Under the pieces are notes generated by a model that was given only the letters and a program-made list of their open reading frames with translations, was not told the DNA's origin and did no database searches. Both the position numbers and the translations under genes were made by a program. Of a stretch of DNA of 64,000 nt, positions 1-10,702 are shown in pieces (the stretch's first letter is position 1; each line of letters opens with the position of its first letter). Source of the stretch: Nocardia elegans NBRC 108235 (lineage in GTDB: Bacteria; Actinomycetota; Actinomycetes; Mycobacteriales; Mycobacteriaceae); the NCBI RefSeq assembly GCF_001612845.1, contig NZ_BDBF01000002.1, positions 332,444-396,443 of the forward strand, in the 5' to 3' direction.

Positions 1-8
1 CTGCAGCC

Positions 9-3000
9 GTGGCGAACGCGCACGGAGGGCAGGGCGGCGACGCCATCGCCGGAGTAGCCGCGGCCACCACCGCGCTCACCGCCACGGGTTACAGCGCCCT
101 TCTTCTCGTCAGGCGGGGCCGCGTCTCCCTCCGGGTCATCACACGAGGTCGCGGCTGGCTCGGACGGTTGTCCCGCGCGCCCCACGCCGAACCTGCTCGA
201 GAAACGGGGGTTCCGGGTTCAGCCGGACCCGATAATGCCGAAGCAATTGCGGCTGCGACGGAAGGCACCGACGAGGAGCGCGCCGCAGCGAATCCGGCTC
301 GGCCCACCGAGACTTCGGACGAATCCGCGCACCCGGCCGAGGACAGCCGGGTCTACCACCACCTCATGGCCCAACTCGGCAACCCACGCATAGCGCGCGA
401 CCTCGCCGCCAAAACCCACGCCCGCGCCGAGCGAGAACACCAACCCACCGAACCCGACACCGCCACACAACACCTACTCCACATCGCCGACACCATCCTC
501 GCCGAACACCGCACCGCCATGGCACAACTCGATGACGCCATGGACAACAAACCCGCCCCCAGAAGGCGACAGCGCTTCGCCCTCTTCCAACACGACGGCG
601 TCTTCTTCCACAATCTCCCCGACGAGCCCCAGGGCGGCGTAAGTCCGGACGATGTTCCGGCGGTACCGAATCCACGCCGTCTGACCGACCTCGAGATCGA
701 AATTGTCGCGTTGGTCAAGGCAGGCCTGACCGACAACGACATCGCCACCGTCACCGAACTTCCGGTGGCAGATGTGCAGGCGCTCCGAAAACGCGCCGTA
801 CACAAGCTCGAGGCCGATCGGCCTGCCGAGCATGAGGTGCCGGCCGGGAAGAACGCGGTAATGGGGGCCGACGCCACCGGCTCCGATTCGTTCGGGTCCC
901 ACAGAGACGACTCGGTTGCGCGCGAAACCGAGTCGTGGCCGATGGAAGATCGGTGGTGGGCACGCCAGCAGATCGAGGCGGTGCGTCGGTTCGCGGCGGA
1001 AATCAGGCGCGCAGCTCGCGACAGCGGTGGCCGCGTCGAGGGCCGGACGACGAGCGATGGGCAACCGGTTTTCCACGTACCGCTCGATTCCGGCCGACTC
1101 GTTCAGGTCGAACTGCACCCCGGTCGCCGGATCACGATCTCGATGGTGCTGCGCGAAAGCGACCGGGGACGAAATCTCAACCACAGCTTCGCGTTCGCAG
1201 AACTTCTCCGCAATCTCACCCGCAGTTCCGAGCCGGTACCAGGGGCAGACGTCCTCGGCACCTTGATATTCGATACGGAGTTGACGCAACAGCGTGCCCG
1301 CCGCGGGTCGCTGACCGATGTCCGGTTCGACATACACACCGACGTACCGGTCGTCTTGGAGGTGACATCCGGCCGGTTCGGACCGTATGTGCGGGCGATG
1401 GTCGAGGGGTCCGGGCTTCGGGCAGGCATGGAGCTGAGTTATGGCGACACGCTCCATCCGACGATCCGCACCGATATCCCGCTTCGAACCGGCACGGATG
1501 TGCATCGGGTCTCCCATCTCGTCGACCGTCTGTTGTGGGAAGGAACGAGGAGCTGGACGGGACCGCACAAGCCTGCCGAAACGGCGGCCGCCTGGCTGGT
1601 CGAGATCGCCGGCAGCCATCGCACGCAGGCCGACTCGTCGAGCGCCTACATCTCGCGTTCGATGCATCTGACCGCCACCACATCCGGCGCGCCGGGCTCT
1701 CGCGTCGTACACCTGACGGCAACCGACGCCGTGACCGGACGAAGCTACGAATTCACGGCCCGGGAGAAGTTCGCCCTGGCGACCGCCGTCGCGGCGAAGT
1801 TCGCGAACCCGACAGCCGGTCCGATCGGACCGGGCGATGCCCGCGCGGGCCGAACGATCCGATATCCCGATGGCGAAGCATTGAATGCCGAGCTGTGGCG
1901 AACACGCGGGTCCTGGTTTCGGGTAGTCGAGGAGCGTGCCGACGGTCCGGTCGAATACGAGGTCCATCAGGATGAGGGTTTACCCGTGCTGGTCGACCCC
2001 CGGACGGGCGCGAGACAACGACTCTCGGACTATGAATCCGCGAATACGTCCGGCTGGCAGGCGATTTCCTTCGACAGCGCGGGCGAGCCGCTCCATCCGG
2101 TCGCCGACTACGTCCGCGAACTGCGGCAGCGGCGCACGGCGCTGTGGGAACGGCTCGGCCTCGACTCTCCGGACGACGACTCCCGCGCCGCGTGGCGGCG
2201 ACTCGTGCGGATGCACCGCGAGGTCGCCGAGGTAGAAGTCGCCGAGATCGACGCCTCGCTCGCCGCATTGCATTCGGATGAGCCCGCCACGCAGGCCGCA
2301 TTGGCAGAACCTCTGCTGATCCGGCGTGGGGTGGCGACGGATCGGCTGGACGATTTGGCCGAGCTGGATTCTCTGGCCGTGCGCTACGACCGAGCAGCGG
2401 CGCGCCTGCTGGTTCCGGCCTGCGAGGAATTGTTCGCACGAGAGTTGGAACGACGCCCCGGTACGGTCATCACACCGCACGTAGCGCGCTTCACACCTGA
2501 ACCCGGTGAGCCGCAGGAAGTGTGGGTCGTGGCCAACGAGGGCGGACATATGCGGGCGTTCGAAGCCGCCATCCAGGCCGATCCGAGTCTGGCTCCCGCA
2601 CTGTGGCGTGGCTGGCGCATTCGATACATCCAGCTCACCGCCGGACCGTCCGGGCTCGAAGATACCGCCCTGGATGCCGCCGACGTGGAACGCGCATACC
2701 GGGCATCGTTCCGTCGGGAACTGGAGAAGCACCTGATGGCCGCCTATCTGAAGTACCGACGCAAGGCCGAATCGCCCGAAGGTTTCACCGCGTGGTTGAA
2801 GCCGCTGAAGTCGGACCTGTCGACCGTGCCGGACGATGGGAACACCACCACCTCACCGATGTCGATCCAGGTTGCGGTCGAGTTGATGCGAGCAGGAATC
2901 CCCGGCTGGGAGGATGCGAGACCAGCGGCCGAGTCGCCGGGCACCCAACAGCTGATTCCGATCCGGGCCGGCTGGCTGGAGACCGTCGTCGTTCCCGTTG

Positions 3001-6000
3001 AATACCGGGAAGCGAGCGAGTGGGAATCCAAGGCCGGCTGGCGAGTCGCTCGGCCGCACGGCAGCGACATGGCCGACGTGATAGCCGGCGATTTCACCCT
3101 GTTCAGACCGCCTGAACGCAAACTGCGCTCGACTTTCCGGTCCATCGCGCAACTCAAACGGATGCTCGAGAAGACTTTGGCCGGAACCGGACGCCTGCCA
3201 GGGCTGATGGCGTACACCGCCCCCATCGTGCTCACGTCGGCCCCCGCACCGGAATTGCCGACAGCCGCGGCAGTGGCCCATATCTCCGAACTGCCGACCG
3301 TCGAGGAATTGGAGCGTCACCGAGCCGAACAGACCGGAACCATCCTGCGGTCGGAATTCGAACCGTGGCAGGCACATGCAGTGCAGGAACTAACCGCGAC
3401 AACCCGTGCACAGTCCCCGCTCCGGGACCTCTCGGTGCCGGCATTGCGGCAGCTGCGGGAACGGCTCGCCGCCTTGGGTCCCCCATTGCGCGCATCCGGC
3501 CTGGCCCACCGGCACGAGCGGATGCGCGTGGAGCTCGATCGGCTGCTCTTCGAGATCGAGGCGGAGTCGGGCGCGAGCCCCGTTGCGGAATTGCCGCCGG
3601 TGGAGGCACACGCGAATGCCGCGGTGGATTCCGCAGTCCGGTCCGCACTCGAATCCGGTTCCGTACGAGACGGTTCCACGCCGGGCCGCTGCGGGATCGC
3701 CGAGCTCACCTTCATCCGCGACTATTTCGACAACACACCGGCCGAGATTCCGGATGCCGACACCGCCGTCATCATCGAATACACCGGCTTCCACCCTCAC
3801 GAACTCGCCCAATACGCCGGCGGACAGTGGGCCGAGACCACGCTCGGCCAGATCACCTCCCGCATCACCGACCCTGACGATGCCGCCCATCTGGCACTGA
3901 TCAGCATCCAATACCCCGGCGCCCGCGACGACCACATCGACGGGCACGTCGTCTCGCTCACCACCGACCGCGACGGCGGACTCCGGCTACACGAGCTCGT
4001 CCCGGGCCCCGACGGCACGGTTACCGAACACGACCTGCACGGCGAGCAAGCACGCCGACGCCATGAACAACTTCTACAACAACAGCTGCAGGGCGCCACC
4101 TTCCACGCGATCACCTACAAAGCCGACGGCATACCCGAAAACCGCATCGACTCGAAGGATCACAGGGCCACCACGGACTGGCATCGCGCGCCCGCGCCCG
4201 CCACGCGCCTGGGGCGGGCGGAACAGGGCGACGACTCCGACGCGAATATGCCGGGCATCGCCGGCTCGGCTCAGGGGAAACCGCTGATTCCGTCCCAGCC
4301 GTCACAGGAATCGGAATCCGCGGAAACCGATCACGACACCGCCACCGAGGGCTCGACCGGCGTGCGCCCGCCGCAACAACCGACAGATTCACCATCCATC
4401 GGCCGAACCCTGATTCCGGGACCGCGACAGCGCGCCGCCATGTCTACGGAGTCGGACCCGCGCGACGATGTCGAGCTGATGGCCGCGGTGCGCAGCGGGG
4501 ACACAGAAGCGTTCGGAACGCTGTTCGAACGGCATATCGGCCCGGTTCGGAGTTACGCGCGCGCTCGCTTCCGGCCCTCGGACGCGGACGATCTGGTGTC
4601 GCACGCGTTTCACGCGACACTCGGCGCGCTGCGGAAGGGGTCGGGACCGGAATCCGCGTTCCGGGCCTATGTCCTGACCGTCTTGCGCAACCACGCCCTG
4701 TCTCAGAAACTCAGCTACACCGATCGAATCACGTTGAGCGACGACATGACTCGTTACGACGTGCCCGAAGAGCCGGTCGATACGGAGTTCGGAAGACGCG
4801 AGCATGCTCTCCTCGCACAGGCGCTGGCGGCGGGCACCTTGTCCGAACGCGCTCGTCTGATATTGACCAACTTCACTCTGCCGGCGGCAGAGCTGGCACG
4901 CTTCATCGATGCGCCCTCCGCCAACGCCGCAAACGTGGCACGACACCGAGCAGTGGAGGAATTGCGCGCGGCATATCTTCAAGCGCAGATTCCGCATGAA
5001 CCCGACGAATCCTGCCGCGACACAGTGGAACAACTCGGAGCGTGGTTGCGCGGGCCGCTGCGCAAGCGAGCCGAAAACCGGGTGAATACGCATTTGCGGG
5101 GCTGCTCGTCCTGCCGCGCCACGCTCGAACTGTCGGTCGCGCTGAATCCGGGCCTCGCCGTACGTACGCACATTCCGGCCCCCGGGCGTGGTGACGGCCG
5201 AACCGAAGGTTCGGCAGGCAAACCGGCATCGACCGCGAGCGAAGGCGTGCAACCGAACGACCGGACCCCCCGTCGCAAGCAAGGCGGTGCTCGTCGGCAA
5301 CGACGCGGCGCCACTGCGCGGGGCGAGGAAAGTTTCGACCCGTTCGGGGGCGTTGCGGACGACCGCGCCCCCGCCGTACTTCCCGGACAGTTGGACAACC
5401 CCTGGCTCCTCTTCGCCGACGACCCGCGCGGCGGCGACAATGTCAGTGCCGTGCGCGCACAACGCGAGGGCCGGCCATCGGGGCGGCAACCCGCCGGTCA
5501 CGTCGAAGAAGCGCTCTCCCCGGCATGGCTGCGGAGAGTCCACGCCGCGATCACCGAGGAACAGCTCGATGCCGACGGATCCCGGCGCGCGCACCTCGGC
5601 CGCATCCTGGCCCACCTGAACAAGCTGATGCCGGACGCCCCGCCCGTCACGGCGGACCAGCGCGCCAGGTTGGAGACATTGGCCCGGGCGGTCGGCCGCT
5701 GGCTGCATATCGCGCACACCGAACTCGGCGTCGATCTGTCCGCCGGAGAGGTCGCCCACAGTGTCTCGGCACGACAGAGCCACCTCGCCGAAGCAACGAA
5801 CAGGTACCGTGCCGCCGCCGAGGCCCTCGCCTACCATGCGGCGAACCTCGATGCCGCACCGGCGAATACGTCGCCGTGGGGCCGGAACGTGGGACTGCTG
5901 GACGGCGTCGACATCACCGAGCTGACACAGACCATCGAGGGACTCGCCGCGGAATCCGCTCGGCTGGAGGCTGATTCGGCGCGAGCCGCCGAGCTCCAGC

Positions 6001-9000
6001 AGATACGGCACGCCTGGACCGCGGCCTACGAGCTGTGGAATCTCGCGCAAGATACGCGATCACCGGCCGCCGGCCCTCGCGTCGAAGCACTGATCTCCTA
6101 CGCCGATGCGACACGGCACTGGCTGATCGCCCTGCTGGATCGGAACAACGGGGCGAACCTGTTGGCACAAGAACAGCGAACTGCTCGCGCTGTCAACGAC
6201 TATCGGGAGGCGGATCACCGTATCCGCGAGTTACTGCGAACGCTGGAGGCGCAGCCGGTCGCCGCATCGGAGGCGGCGACGCCTGGACCGGATGAGCTGC
6301 CGCCGACGGGACCGTCCGAAGCGCAGACACCTGCCGCACCCGCATCGGCCGAGCGTCGGGAGCCGTGGCGCGACCTGCCACCTCCGGCGCCGCACAAGGA
6401 AGTAGACCTCGGCCACGCCGCCGGTGTCACCGATGTCGGCCGCCGGAATACGAATCAGGACGACTTCGCCATCGCGACCGCGACAATCAATGGGGAACAG
6501 GTGACTCTTGCCGCGGTGTGCGACGGCACCTCCGGAGAAGCGATCCGCAGTGACCGTGCCGCTGCCGTCGGCTCCGCCGCGGCGTGCGCGATCCTCGAGC
6601 AGGAGGCCGCTGCCGTCGCCGCGGGCGGGATCTGGGATCCGGCGGCCGTGCTGGCAAAGGCGACCCAGGCGGCCCAGGACGCGGTGCTTGACCTGATCTC
6701 GCAGGAGTTCCCCGGCTGCGATCTGCCACCGGTGAGCACGATCGTGCTGTCACTGGTCACCCCCGCCCAGGTATTCACCGAGTGCGTCGGCGACTCTCGC
6801 GCCTACTGGATTCCGCTGGACGGCGGTCCCGCAGTCCAGCTGACCACCGACGACTCGGCCCTGCAGCGCTATATGGACCTGATGGGTGTCAGTGCGGAAC
6901 AGGCCGCGCGCATGCCGCACGCGTCCACGCTCACCCGTGGCCTCGGCGTGAAATACGAATGGCGCGAACCGAATCCGACCGCCCACCACGTGACCGGCCG
7001 CGGCGTTGTCGCGCTCGTTTCCGACGGTCCGATCAAGAAGATCGGCTCGCCGGATGCGATCGCGGACCAGGTCCGCGCCCAGCTGGCCCGGACGTCGGGG
7101 AATCTTCTCGGCGCGGCACGGGGATTCGCCGAGGCCGCCGTCGAGGCCGGCACTCGCGACAACGTCACCGTCGTGTTGATCGCCGGAGTTGACCGCCCGG
7201 ACCGGGCCGCATCCTTACCGTCCGCAGCGGCGTCGTCACCGTGGAGTTCACCGACGCCCACCGAGTCTCCGAAGGCCGTGGATCCGCGCACGCTGCCCTG
7301 GACCAGCCGCCAGCGGGCGGGTGACGGTCACCCCACGATGCAGCCATCGAGTCCTGGAAATTCGCACCGTTCGGCCGGCGAATCCACGCCCACGCCGGGT
7401 TCGACAATCTCCGAATCGTTCGATGAGGGCAGCGCGAATCAGGAATCGGCGACCACTCGGTCCGCGCCGACATCGAGCACCGCCGACGACGCTCAGCATG
7501 CGGCCGGGCACCATAGCGATCACGGCCGTGAATCGTCACTGCCCAGGACACGGCGACGAATGATGTCCGCTGCGGAATTCGCCGCGCGACTGGCCCAGGC
7601 CGAACGCTTTGGGCCACCTGTGCGAATAACCCCCGACAAGTGGTTCACCCAGAACAGCTTCACCGAGCTCCTCGTGTATCCGGACGGCCTATGGGTTGTC
7701 GAAAAGAATTTGTCGTCACGGAAACAGCGCACCGCCGAGATTGTGGCTTCCGCGTTCGCCTACGCTATGGATGCGCCGGTGCCACCGGTCATACCGGTAG
7801 ACGGTGACGACCGGACCGTGCGAATGCCATGGCTGCCGGGTGAAGTGATCGAGTGCACCGCCGACGATCCCAACGGAATCCATGCATTGGAGGCATTGCG
7901 GGGTCACCCCGACGCGGAGCAACTGGGTCTGCTCGACCTGGTGATCAGCAACTGGGACCGGATAGAAAACGTTTTGCGCGACGGTGATCACTTGGTCGGC
8001 CTCGACCATGCTTTTGCCTTCCAACGCCCCATCGACCCGAGCTCGAGTCCGTTCTCCCAAAGCTACGTGTCCGCCGTGGATTACCATCGTGCGCCCGACC
8101 CATATGAGTGGGTAGCCAACGGACGAAGCAAGTCCGAACTCGAAGGGTATAAACGCAACATCCAGGCGCTGCAATCACTGTGCGAGGATTACGACTGCCT
8201 CGGCTGGCATATGGGAGCCATGGCTCTACTGGACAAGGTAATCGCGCACGCTCGGGACACGCATGTCGGCCAGGACGCCGCGGAACAGGGAAGCGAACAA
8301 GCGAGCGCCGGGCTTGGATTGTCGACGGAATCGGCTCGTCCAGCTTCGGAAACACCGTGGCGCCGTGATCGACCCGCTGCAGCACCCGCCTCTTCGGGGA
8401 ACCCGCTGTCCCCCGAAGAGGCGCTCGACCTGCCGCGGAAAAAGAACCGGAGACGAGCCCCCGATCCGAACGCTTATCACCACCGCCCGGACGACGGCAT
8501 GCCATGGGATCCGGTAGTGCCGCAACCTGATCCGCTACTGACGCCTCCGGGGCAACGTCGCGGCCGTGGCGCCAGGCCGCCGTCGCTCGATGGAGTATTC
8601 GATGGTCGGAGCGAGATCGAATTCGTCGATCCGGGCGTCGATCGGGGGAACAGACGGGGACGTCGAGGTGACGTCCCGAGTGTGTGGCATCGCTTCGGCC
8701 GTGACGACTCGACTCCGGACGCCATCGAGCTTTCCCCCGTTCTCGGTCGTGCGCTTCGTGCTGCTGAGGCGGACGCCGAGGACGTGGTCACCTATGCGCT
8801 GCAACCGGCGGAGGCGCTCGGCCTGGATGCGACGAAGCTGCAGCAGCGCGACCCCGAGGCAATCGCGCGCACGGTCCAAGCGGTGCGGATTCGACAGCGC
8901 CGGCGATTCGAATCGGTTCTACGCCGGCTCGTAGCCGACGACGCGTTGACCGAGCTGCTCGACCATCAAGACGCGATTTCCGAACTGGATGAGCGCGTCC

Positions 9001-10574
9001 GCTCGCTGCCCCGGCATCTCGAAGCCGCGGAAACATACCTGGACGAGGTTCGCACAGCGCTCGCGATCATGGCCGTACCGGAGCTGTTCGCAGCTGCCGG
9101 AGTGAGCCCGCTCATCGATGACGACGGGCAGATTGTGGAGGCGATCGGATACACCTCGGACGGCCGAGTGATCGTCGCATCGCCACTGCGCGATCAACAT
9201 GCGCTGCTGGACCTGCAGGTGCCTGGGTTCCGCCGACAGGCTCCGAAAAACGGCGTGTCGATCGAGTACTGGCACGTTCGTATCGACGACCAGGGACGCC
9301 TCGTCGTGGAAACGACATCCGGAGCACATCCAGACCCGGAGCGCACCGCGTACTACTACCGCGACCGCGACTACGTCTGGTGGCGTAAGGACCTGGCCGA
9401 CGAAAGGACGTTCGCCGAGAAATGCGCAGAGGCCCTTGTCTCGGGTGAGATCGCTCGCGAGCACCTGAAAGGCGATACCGGAGATGCGACGATGTCCGCG
9501 GGAGTAAGCATTGTTCACTACCGCAACGGATTTCGTCACATCGAGAAGAAGGTACGCGATATCGATCAGCGCGACGCCGAGAAGCTGGCGGCCATCACCC
9601 TCGCGGACGCCGGCTCGCGGCCTGCCGAGGTACTGGGCGCGGATGAAATCCTGCCTGGCGGCAGCGAACTGGTGCTGCTCATCGAGTATGTGCCCGGATT
9701 CGACGCGAGCGACATATTCGGGGATTTCGAAGACGCTTGGCGAGATTTCTTCCACACTCCGACCGGGCAGCGTCTCGGTCGAGGCGATACGCTTGTCCAC
9801 CCCTGGGACAGGCACGAGCGCGGGAGCAAGAACTGGCGACTCCAGCTCGGTTTCATCGTTCGGCCGATCGACAACGGGAACGCGTACCAGGACGCACTAC
9901 CGCCAGGGGGATTCACCCTTCACTACGCCACAGTCGTGAACGGAAAGATCGAGTGGCGGAAGCACTACACTCCGCGTGCGGAGCTCGAGGCGGTCCGGGA
10001 ACGAACACTCACGTCGAAAGCGGCATACGATCGGCGCGACCGAGCCGAGTGGTACCAGGACGTGATCGACAACCTCGTCCGAATCGAAGCGAGCGCCTGG
10101 TACAACACACCAGCCGACAATGCCGAGGCGGTGTTGACACTCACCAACCTGCGGGACGTACTGGCCGAAAGACTCAACCTTCCAGGCGCCCGCAACCTTC
10201 CGCACCCGTACGACGAATTGACTCCGAGCGACTGGCGGACGGTGATCGCGTCGAAGTACGAGAGCCTTCGCCGATTCCGTGAAATGGGCTTCCCGGCCGA
10301 CCGGACGGCTCGCGATCTCGACACCCTCGACAAGTTGACCAAGTTGCTCTTGCACGCGCAGATGCGGCAGGTCACCCCCGATGCGCTCGACGACAACTGG
10401 GTCATCGACCCGGACAGCGACACCGTCGGACAAACGCTGACCGAGGTCTACCTGGATGGTCTCGCAGTCCGTTTGGCCGACGTGGAGGCCGCCGCGCAAT
10501 CCGTGCGTCATGACGCGGAATCCCACATGGCCTGGGTCGAGGCATTCGGCCCGGAATCCGGAAGCCAGGCGTGA
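9..10574 (+). CDS. Giant multidomain regulatory/toxin-like protein, 5' end open at window edge
   Basis: At least 3521 residues. The first in-frame start is GTG at 9, but the frame is still open at base 3, so the true start may lie upstream. In order I see: a hydrophobic segment (about 11-33); a LuxR-type HTH (about 221-272); a long unassigned region; a papain-fold-like segment with RCG (C1228) and HVVSL (H1313), resembling Tox-PL deamidase toxins only weakly; a low-complexity linker; a sigma-70 region 2/4-like segment (about 1482-1660); a zinc finger of anti-sigma type (C1669, H1695, C1699, C1702, i.e. HX3CX2C); an Ala-rich helical region; a PP2C phosphatase (2133-2395; NQDD 2149-2152, D2172, D2339, D2384); a PI3/4-kinase or HipA-like segment (K2566, D2650, N2654, D2666); and a second, weaker kinase-like segment (K3180/K3181, D3267, N3275, D3288). 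PP2C and the zinc finger are secure. The overall role is unknown; a polymorphic toxin or signalling hub is inference. Confidence 0.85.
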   Translation: MANAHGGQGGDAIAGVAAATTALTATGYSALLLVRRGRVSLRVITRGRGWLGRLSRAPHAEPARETGVPGSAGPDNAEAIAAATEGTDEERAAANPARPTETSDESAHPAEDSRVYHHLMAQLGNPRIARDLAAKTHARAEREHQPTEPDTATQHLLHIADTILAEHRTAMAQLDDAMDNKPAPRRRQRFALFQHDGVFFHNLPDEPQGGVSPDDVPAVPNPRRLTDLEIEIVALVKAGLTDNDIATVTELPVADVQALRKRAVHKLEADRPAEHEVPAGKNAVMGADATGSDSFGSHRDDSVARETESWPMEDRWWARQQIEAVRRFAAEIRRAARDSGGRVEGRTTSDGQPVFHVPLDSGRLVQVELHPGRRITISMVLRESDRGRNLNHSFAFAELLRNLTRSSEPVPGADVLGTLIFDTELTQQRARRGSLTDVRFDIHTDVPVVLEVTSGRFGPYVRAMVEGSGLRAGMELSYGDTLHPTIRTDIPLRTGTDVHRVSHLVDRLLWEGTRSWTGPHKPAETAAAWLVEIAGSHRTQADSSSAYISRSMHLTATTSGAPGSRVVHLTATDAVTGRSYEFTAREKFALATAVAAKFANPTAGPIGPGDARAGRTIRYPDGEALNAELWRTRGSWFRVVEERADGPVEYEVHQDEGLPVLVDPRTGARQRLSDYESANTSGWQAISFDSAGEPLHPVADYVRELRQRRTALWERLGLDSPDDDSRAAWRRLVRMHREVAEVEVAEIDASLAALHSDEPATQAALAEPLLIRRGVATDRLDDLAELDSLAVRYDRAAARLLVPACEELFARELERRPGTVITPHVARFTPEPGEPQEVWVVANEGGHMRAFEAAIQADPSLAPALWRGWRIRYIQLTAGPSGLEDTALDAADVERAYRASFRRELEKHLMAAYLKYRRKAESPEGFTAWLKPLKSDLSTVPDDGNTTTSPMSIQVAVELMRAGIPGWEDARPAAESPGTQQLIPIRAGWLETVVVPVEYREASEWESKAGWRVARPHGSDMADVIAGDFTLFRPPERKLRSTFRSIAQLKRMLEKTLAGTGRLPGLMAYTAPIVLTSAPAPELPTAAAVAHISELPTVEELERHRAEQTGTILRSEFEPWQAHAVQELTATTRAQSPLRDLSVPALRQLRERLAALGPPLRASGLAHRHERMRVELDRLLFEIEAESGASPVAELPPVEAHANAAVDSAVRSALESGSVRDGSTPGRCGIAELTFIRDYFDNTPAEIPDADTAVIIEYTGFHPHELAQYAGGQWAETTLGQITSRITDPDDAAHLALISIQYPGARDDHIDGHVVSLTTDRDGGLRLHELVPGPDGTVTEHDLHGEQARRRHEQLLQQQLQGATFHAITYKADGIPENRIDSKDHRATTDWHRAPAPATRLGRAEQGDDSDANMPGIAGSAQGKPLIPSQPSQESESAETDHDTATEGSTGVRPPQQPTDSPSIGRTLIPGPRQRAAMSTESDPRDDVELMAAVRSGDTEAFGTLFERHIGPVRSYARARFRPSDADDLVSHAFHATLGALRKGSGPESAFRAYVLTVLRNHALSQKLSYTDRITLSDDMTRYDVPEEPVDTEFGRREHALLAQALAAGTLSERARLILTNFTLPAAELARFIDAPSANAANVARHRAVEELRAAYLQAQIPHEPDESCRDTVEQLGAWLRGPLRKRAENRVNTHLRGCSSCRATLELSVALNPGLAVRTHIPAPGRGDGRTEGSAGKPASTASEGVQPNDRTPRRKQGGARRQRRGATARGEESFDPFGGVADDRAPAVLPGQLDNPWLLFADDPRGGDNVSAVRAQREGRPSGRQPAGHVEEALSPAWLRRVHAAITEEQLDADGSRRAHLGRILAHLNKLMPDAPPVTADQRARLETLARAVGRWLHIAHTELGVDLSAGEVAHSVSARQSHLAEATNRYRAAAEALAYHAANLDAAPANTSPWGRNVGLLDGVDITELTQTIEGLAAESARLEADSARAAELQQIRHAWTAAYELWNLAQDTRSPAAGPRVEALISYADATRHWLIALLDRNNGANLLAQEQRTARAVNDYREADHRIRELLRTLEAQPVAASEAATPGPDELPPTGPSEAQTPAAPASAERREPWRDLPPPAPHKEVDLGHAAGVTDVGRRNTNQDDFAIATATINGEQVTLAAVCDGTSGEAIRSDRAAAVGSAAACAILEQEAAAVAAGGIWDPAAVLAKATQAAQDAVLDLISQEFPGCDLPPVSTIVLSLVTPAQVFTECVGDSRAYWIPLDGGPAVQLTTDDSALQRYMDLMGVSAEQAARMPHASTLTRGLGVKYEWREPNPTAHHVTGRGVVALVSDGPIKKIGSPDAIADQVRAQLARTSGNLLGAARGFAEAAVEAGTRDNVTVVLIAGVDRPDRAASLPSAAASSPWSSPTPTESPKAVDPRTLPWTSRQRAGDGHPTMQPSSPGNSHRSAGESTPTPGSTISESFDEGSANQESATTRSAPTSSTADDAQHAAGHHSDHGRESSLPRTRRRMMSAAEFAARLAQAERFGPPVRITPDKWFTQNSFTELLVYPDGLWVVEKNLSSRKQRTAEIVASAFAYAMDAPVPPVIPVDGDDRTVRMPWLPGEVIECTADDPNGIHALEALRGHPDAEQLGLLDLVISNWDRIENVLRDGDHLVGLDHAFAFQRPIDPSSSPFSQSYVSAVDYHRAPDPYEWVANGRSKSELEGYKRNIQALQSLCEDYDCLGWHMGAMALLDKVIAHARDTHVGQDAAEQGSEQASAGLGLSTESARPASETPWRRDRPAAAPASSGNPLSPEEALDLPRKKNRRRAPDPNAYHHRPDDGMPWDPVVPQPDPLLTPPGQRRGRGARPPSLDGVFDGRSEIEFVDPGVDRGNRRGRRGDVPSVWHRFGRDDSTPDAIELSPVLGRALRAAEADAEDVVTYALQPAEALGLDATKLQQRDPEAIARTVQAVRIRQRRRFESVLRRLVADDALTELLDHQDAISELDERVRSLPRHLEAAETYLDEVRTALAIMAVPELFAAAGVSPLIDDDGQIVEAIGYTSDGRVIVASPLRDQHALLDLQVPGFRRQAPKNGVSIEYWHVRIDDQGRLVVETTSGAHPDPERTAYYYRDRDYVWWRKDLADERTFAEKCAEALVSGEIAREHLKGDTGDATMSAGVSIVHYRNGFRHIEKKVRDIDQRDAEKLAAITLADAGSRPAEVLGADEILPGGSELVLLIEYVPGFDASDIFGDFEDAWRDFFHTPTGQRLGRGDTLVHPWDRHERGSKNWRLQLGFIVRPIDNGNAYQDALPPGGFTLHYATVVNGKIEWRKHYTPRAELEAVRERTLTSKAAYDRRDRAEWYQDVIDNLVRIEASAWYNTPADNAEAVLTLTNLRDVLAERLNLPGARNLPHPYDELTPSDWRTVIASKYESLRRFREMGFPADRTARDLDTLDKLTKLLLHAQMRQVTPDALDDNWVIDPDSDTVGQTLTEVYLDGLAVRLADVEAAAQSVRHDAESHMAWVEAFGPESGSQA

Positions 10575-10702
10575 CCGAAGCGAGCAGTACTCTCGGCCCC
10601 ATCGAGTAGGCACACGTGATCAATGTGGCGCCACCGCACCAGGGATCCACAACCTGAGGCAGGGCCGCACTACCCCCCGCACCCGCGCCGTACCATGGCC
10701 TC

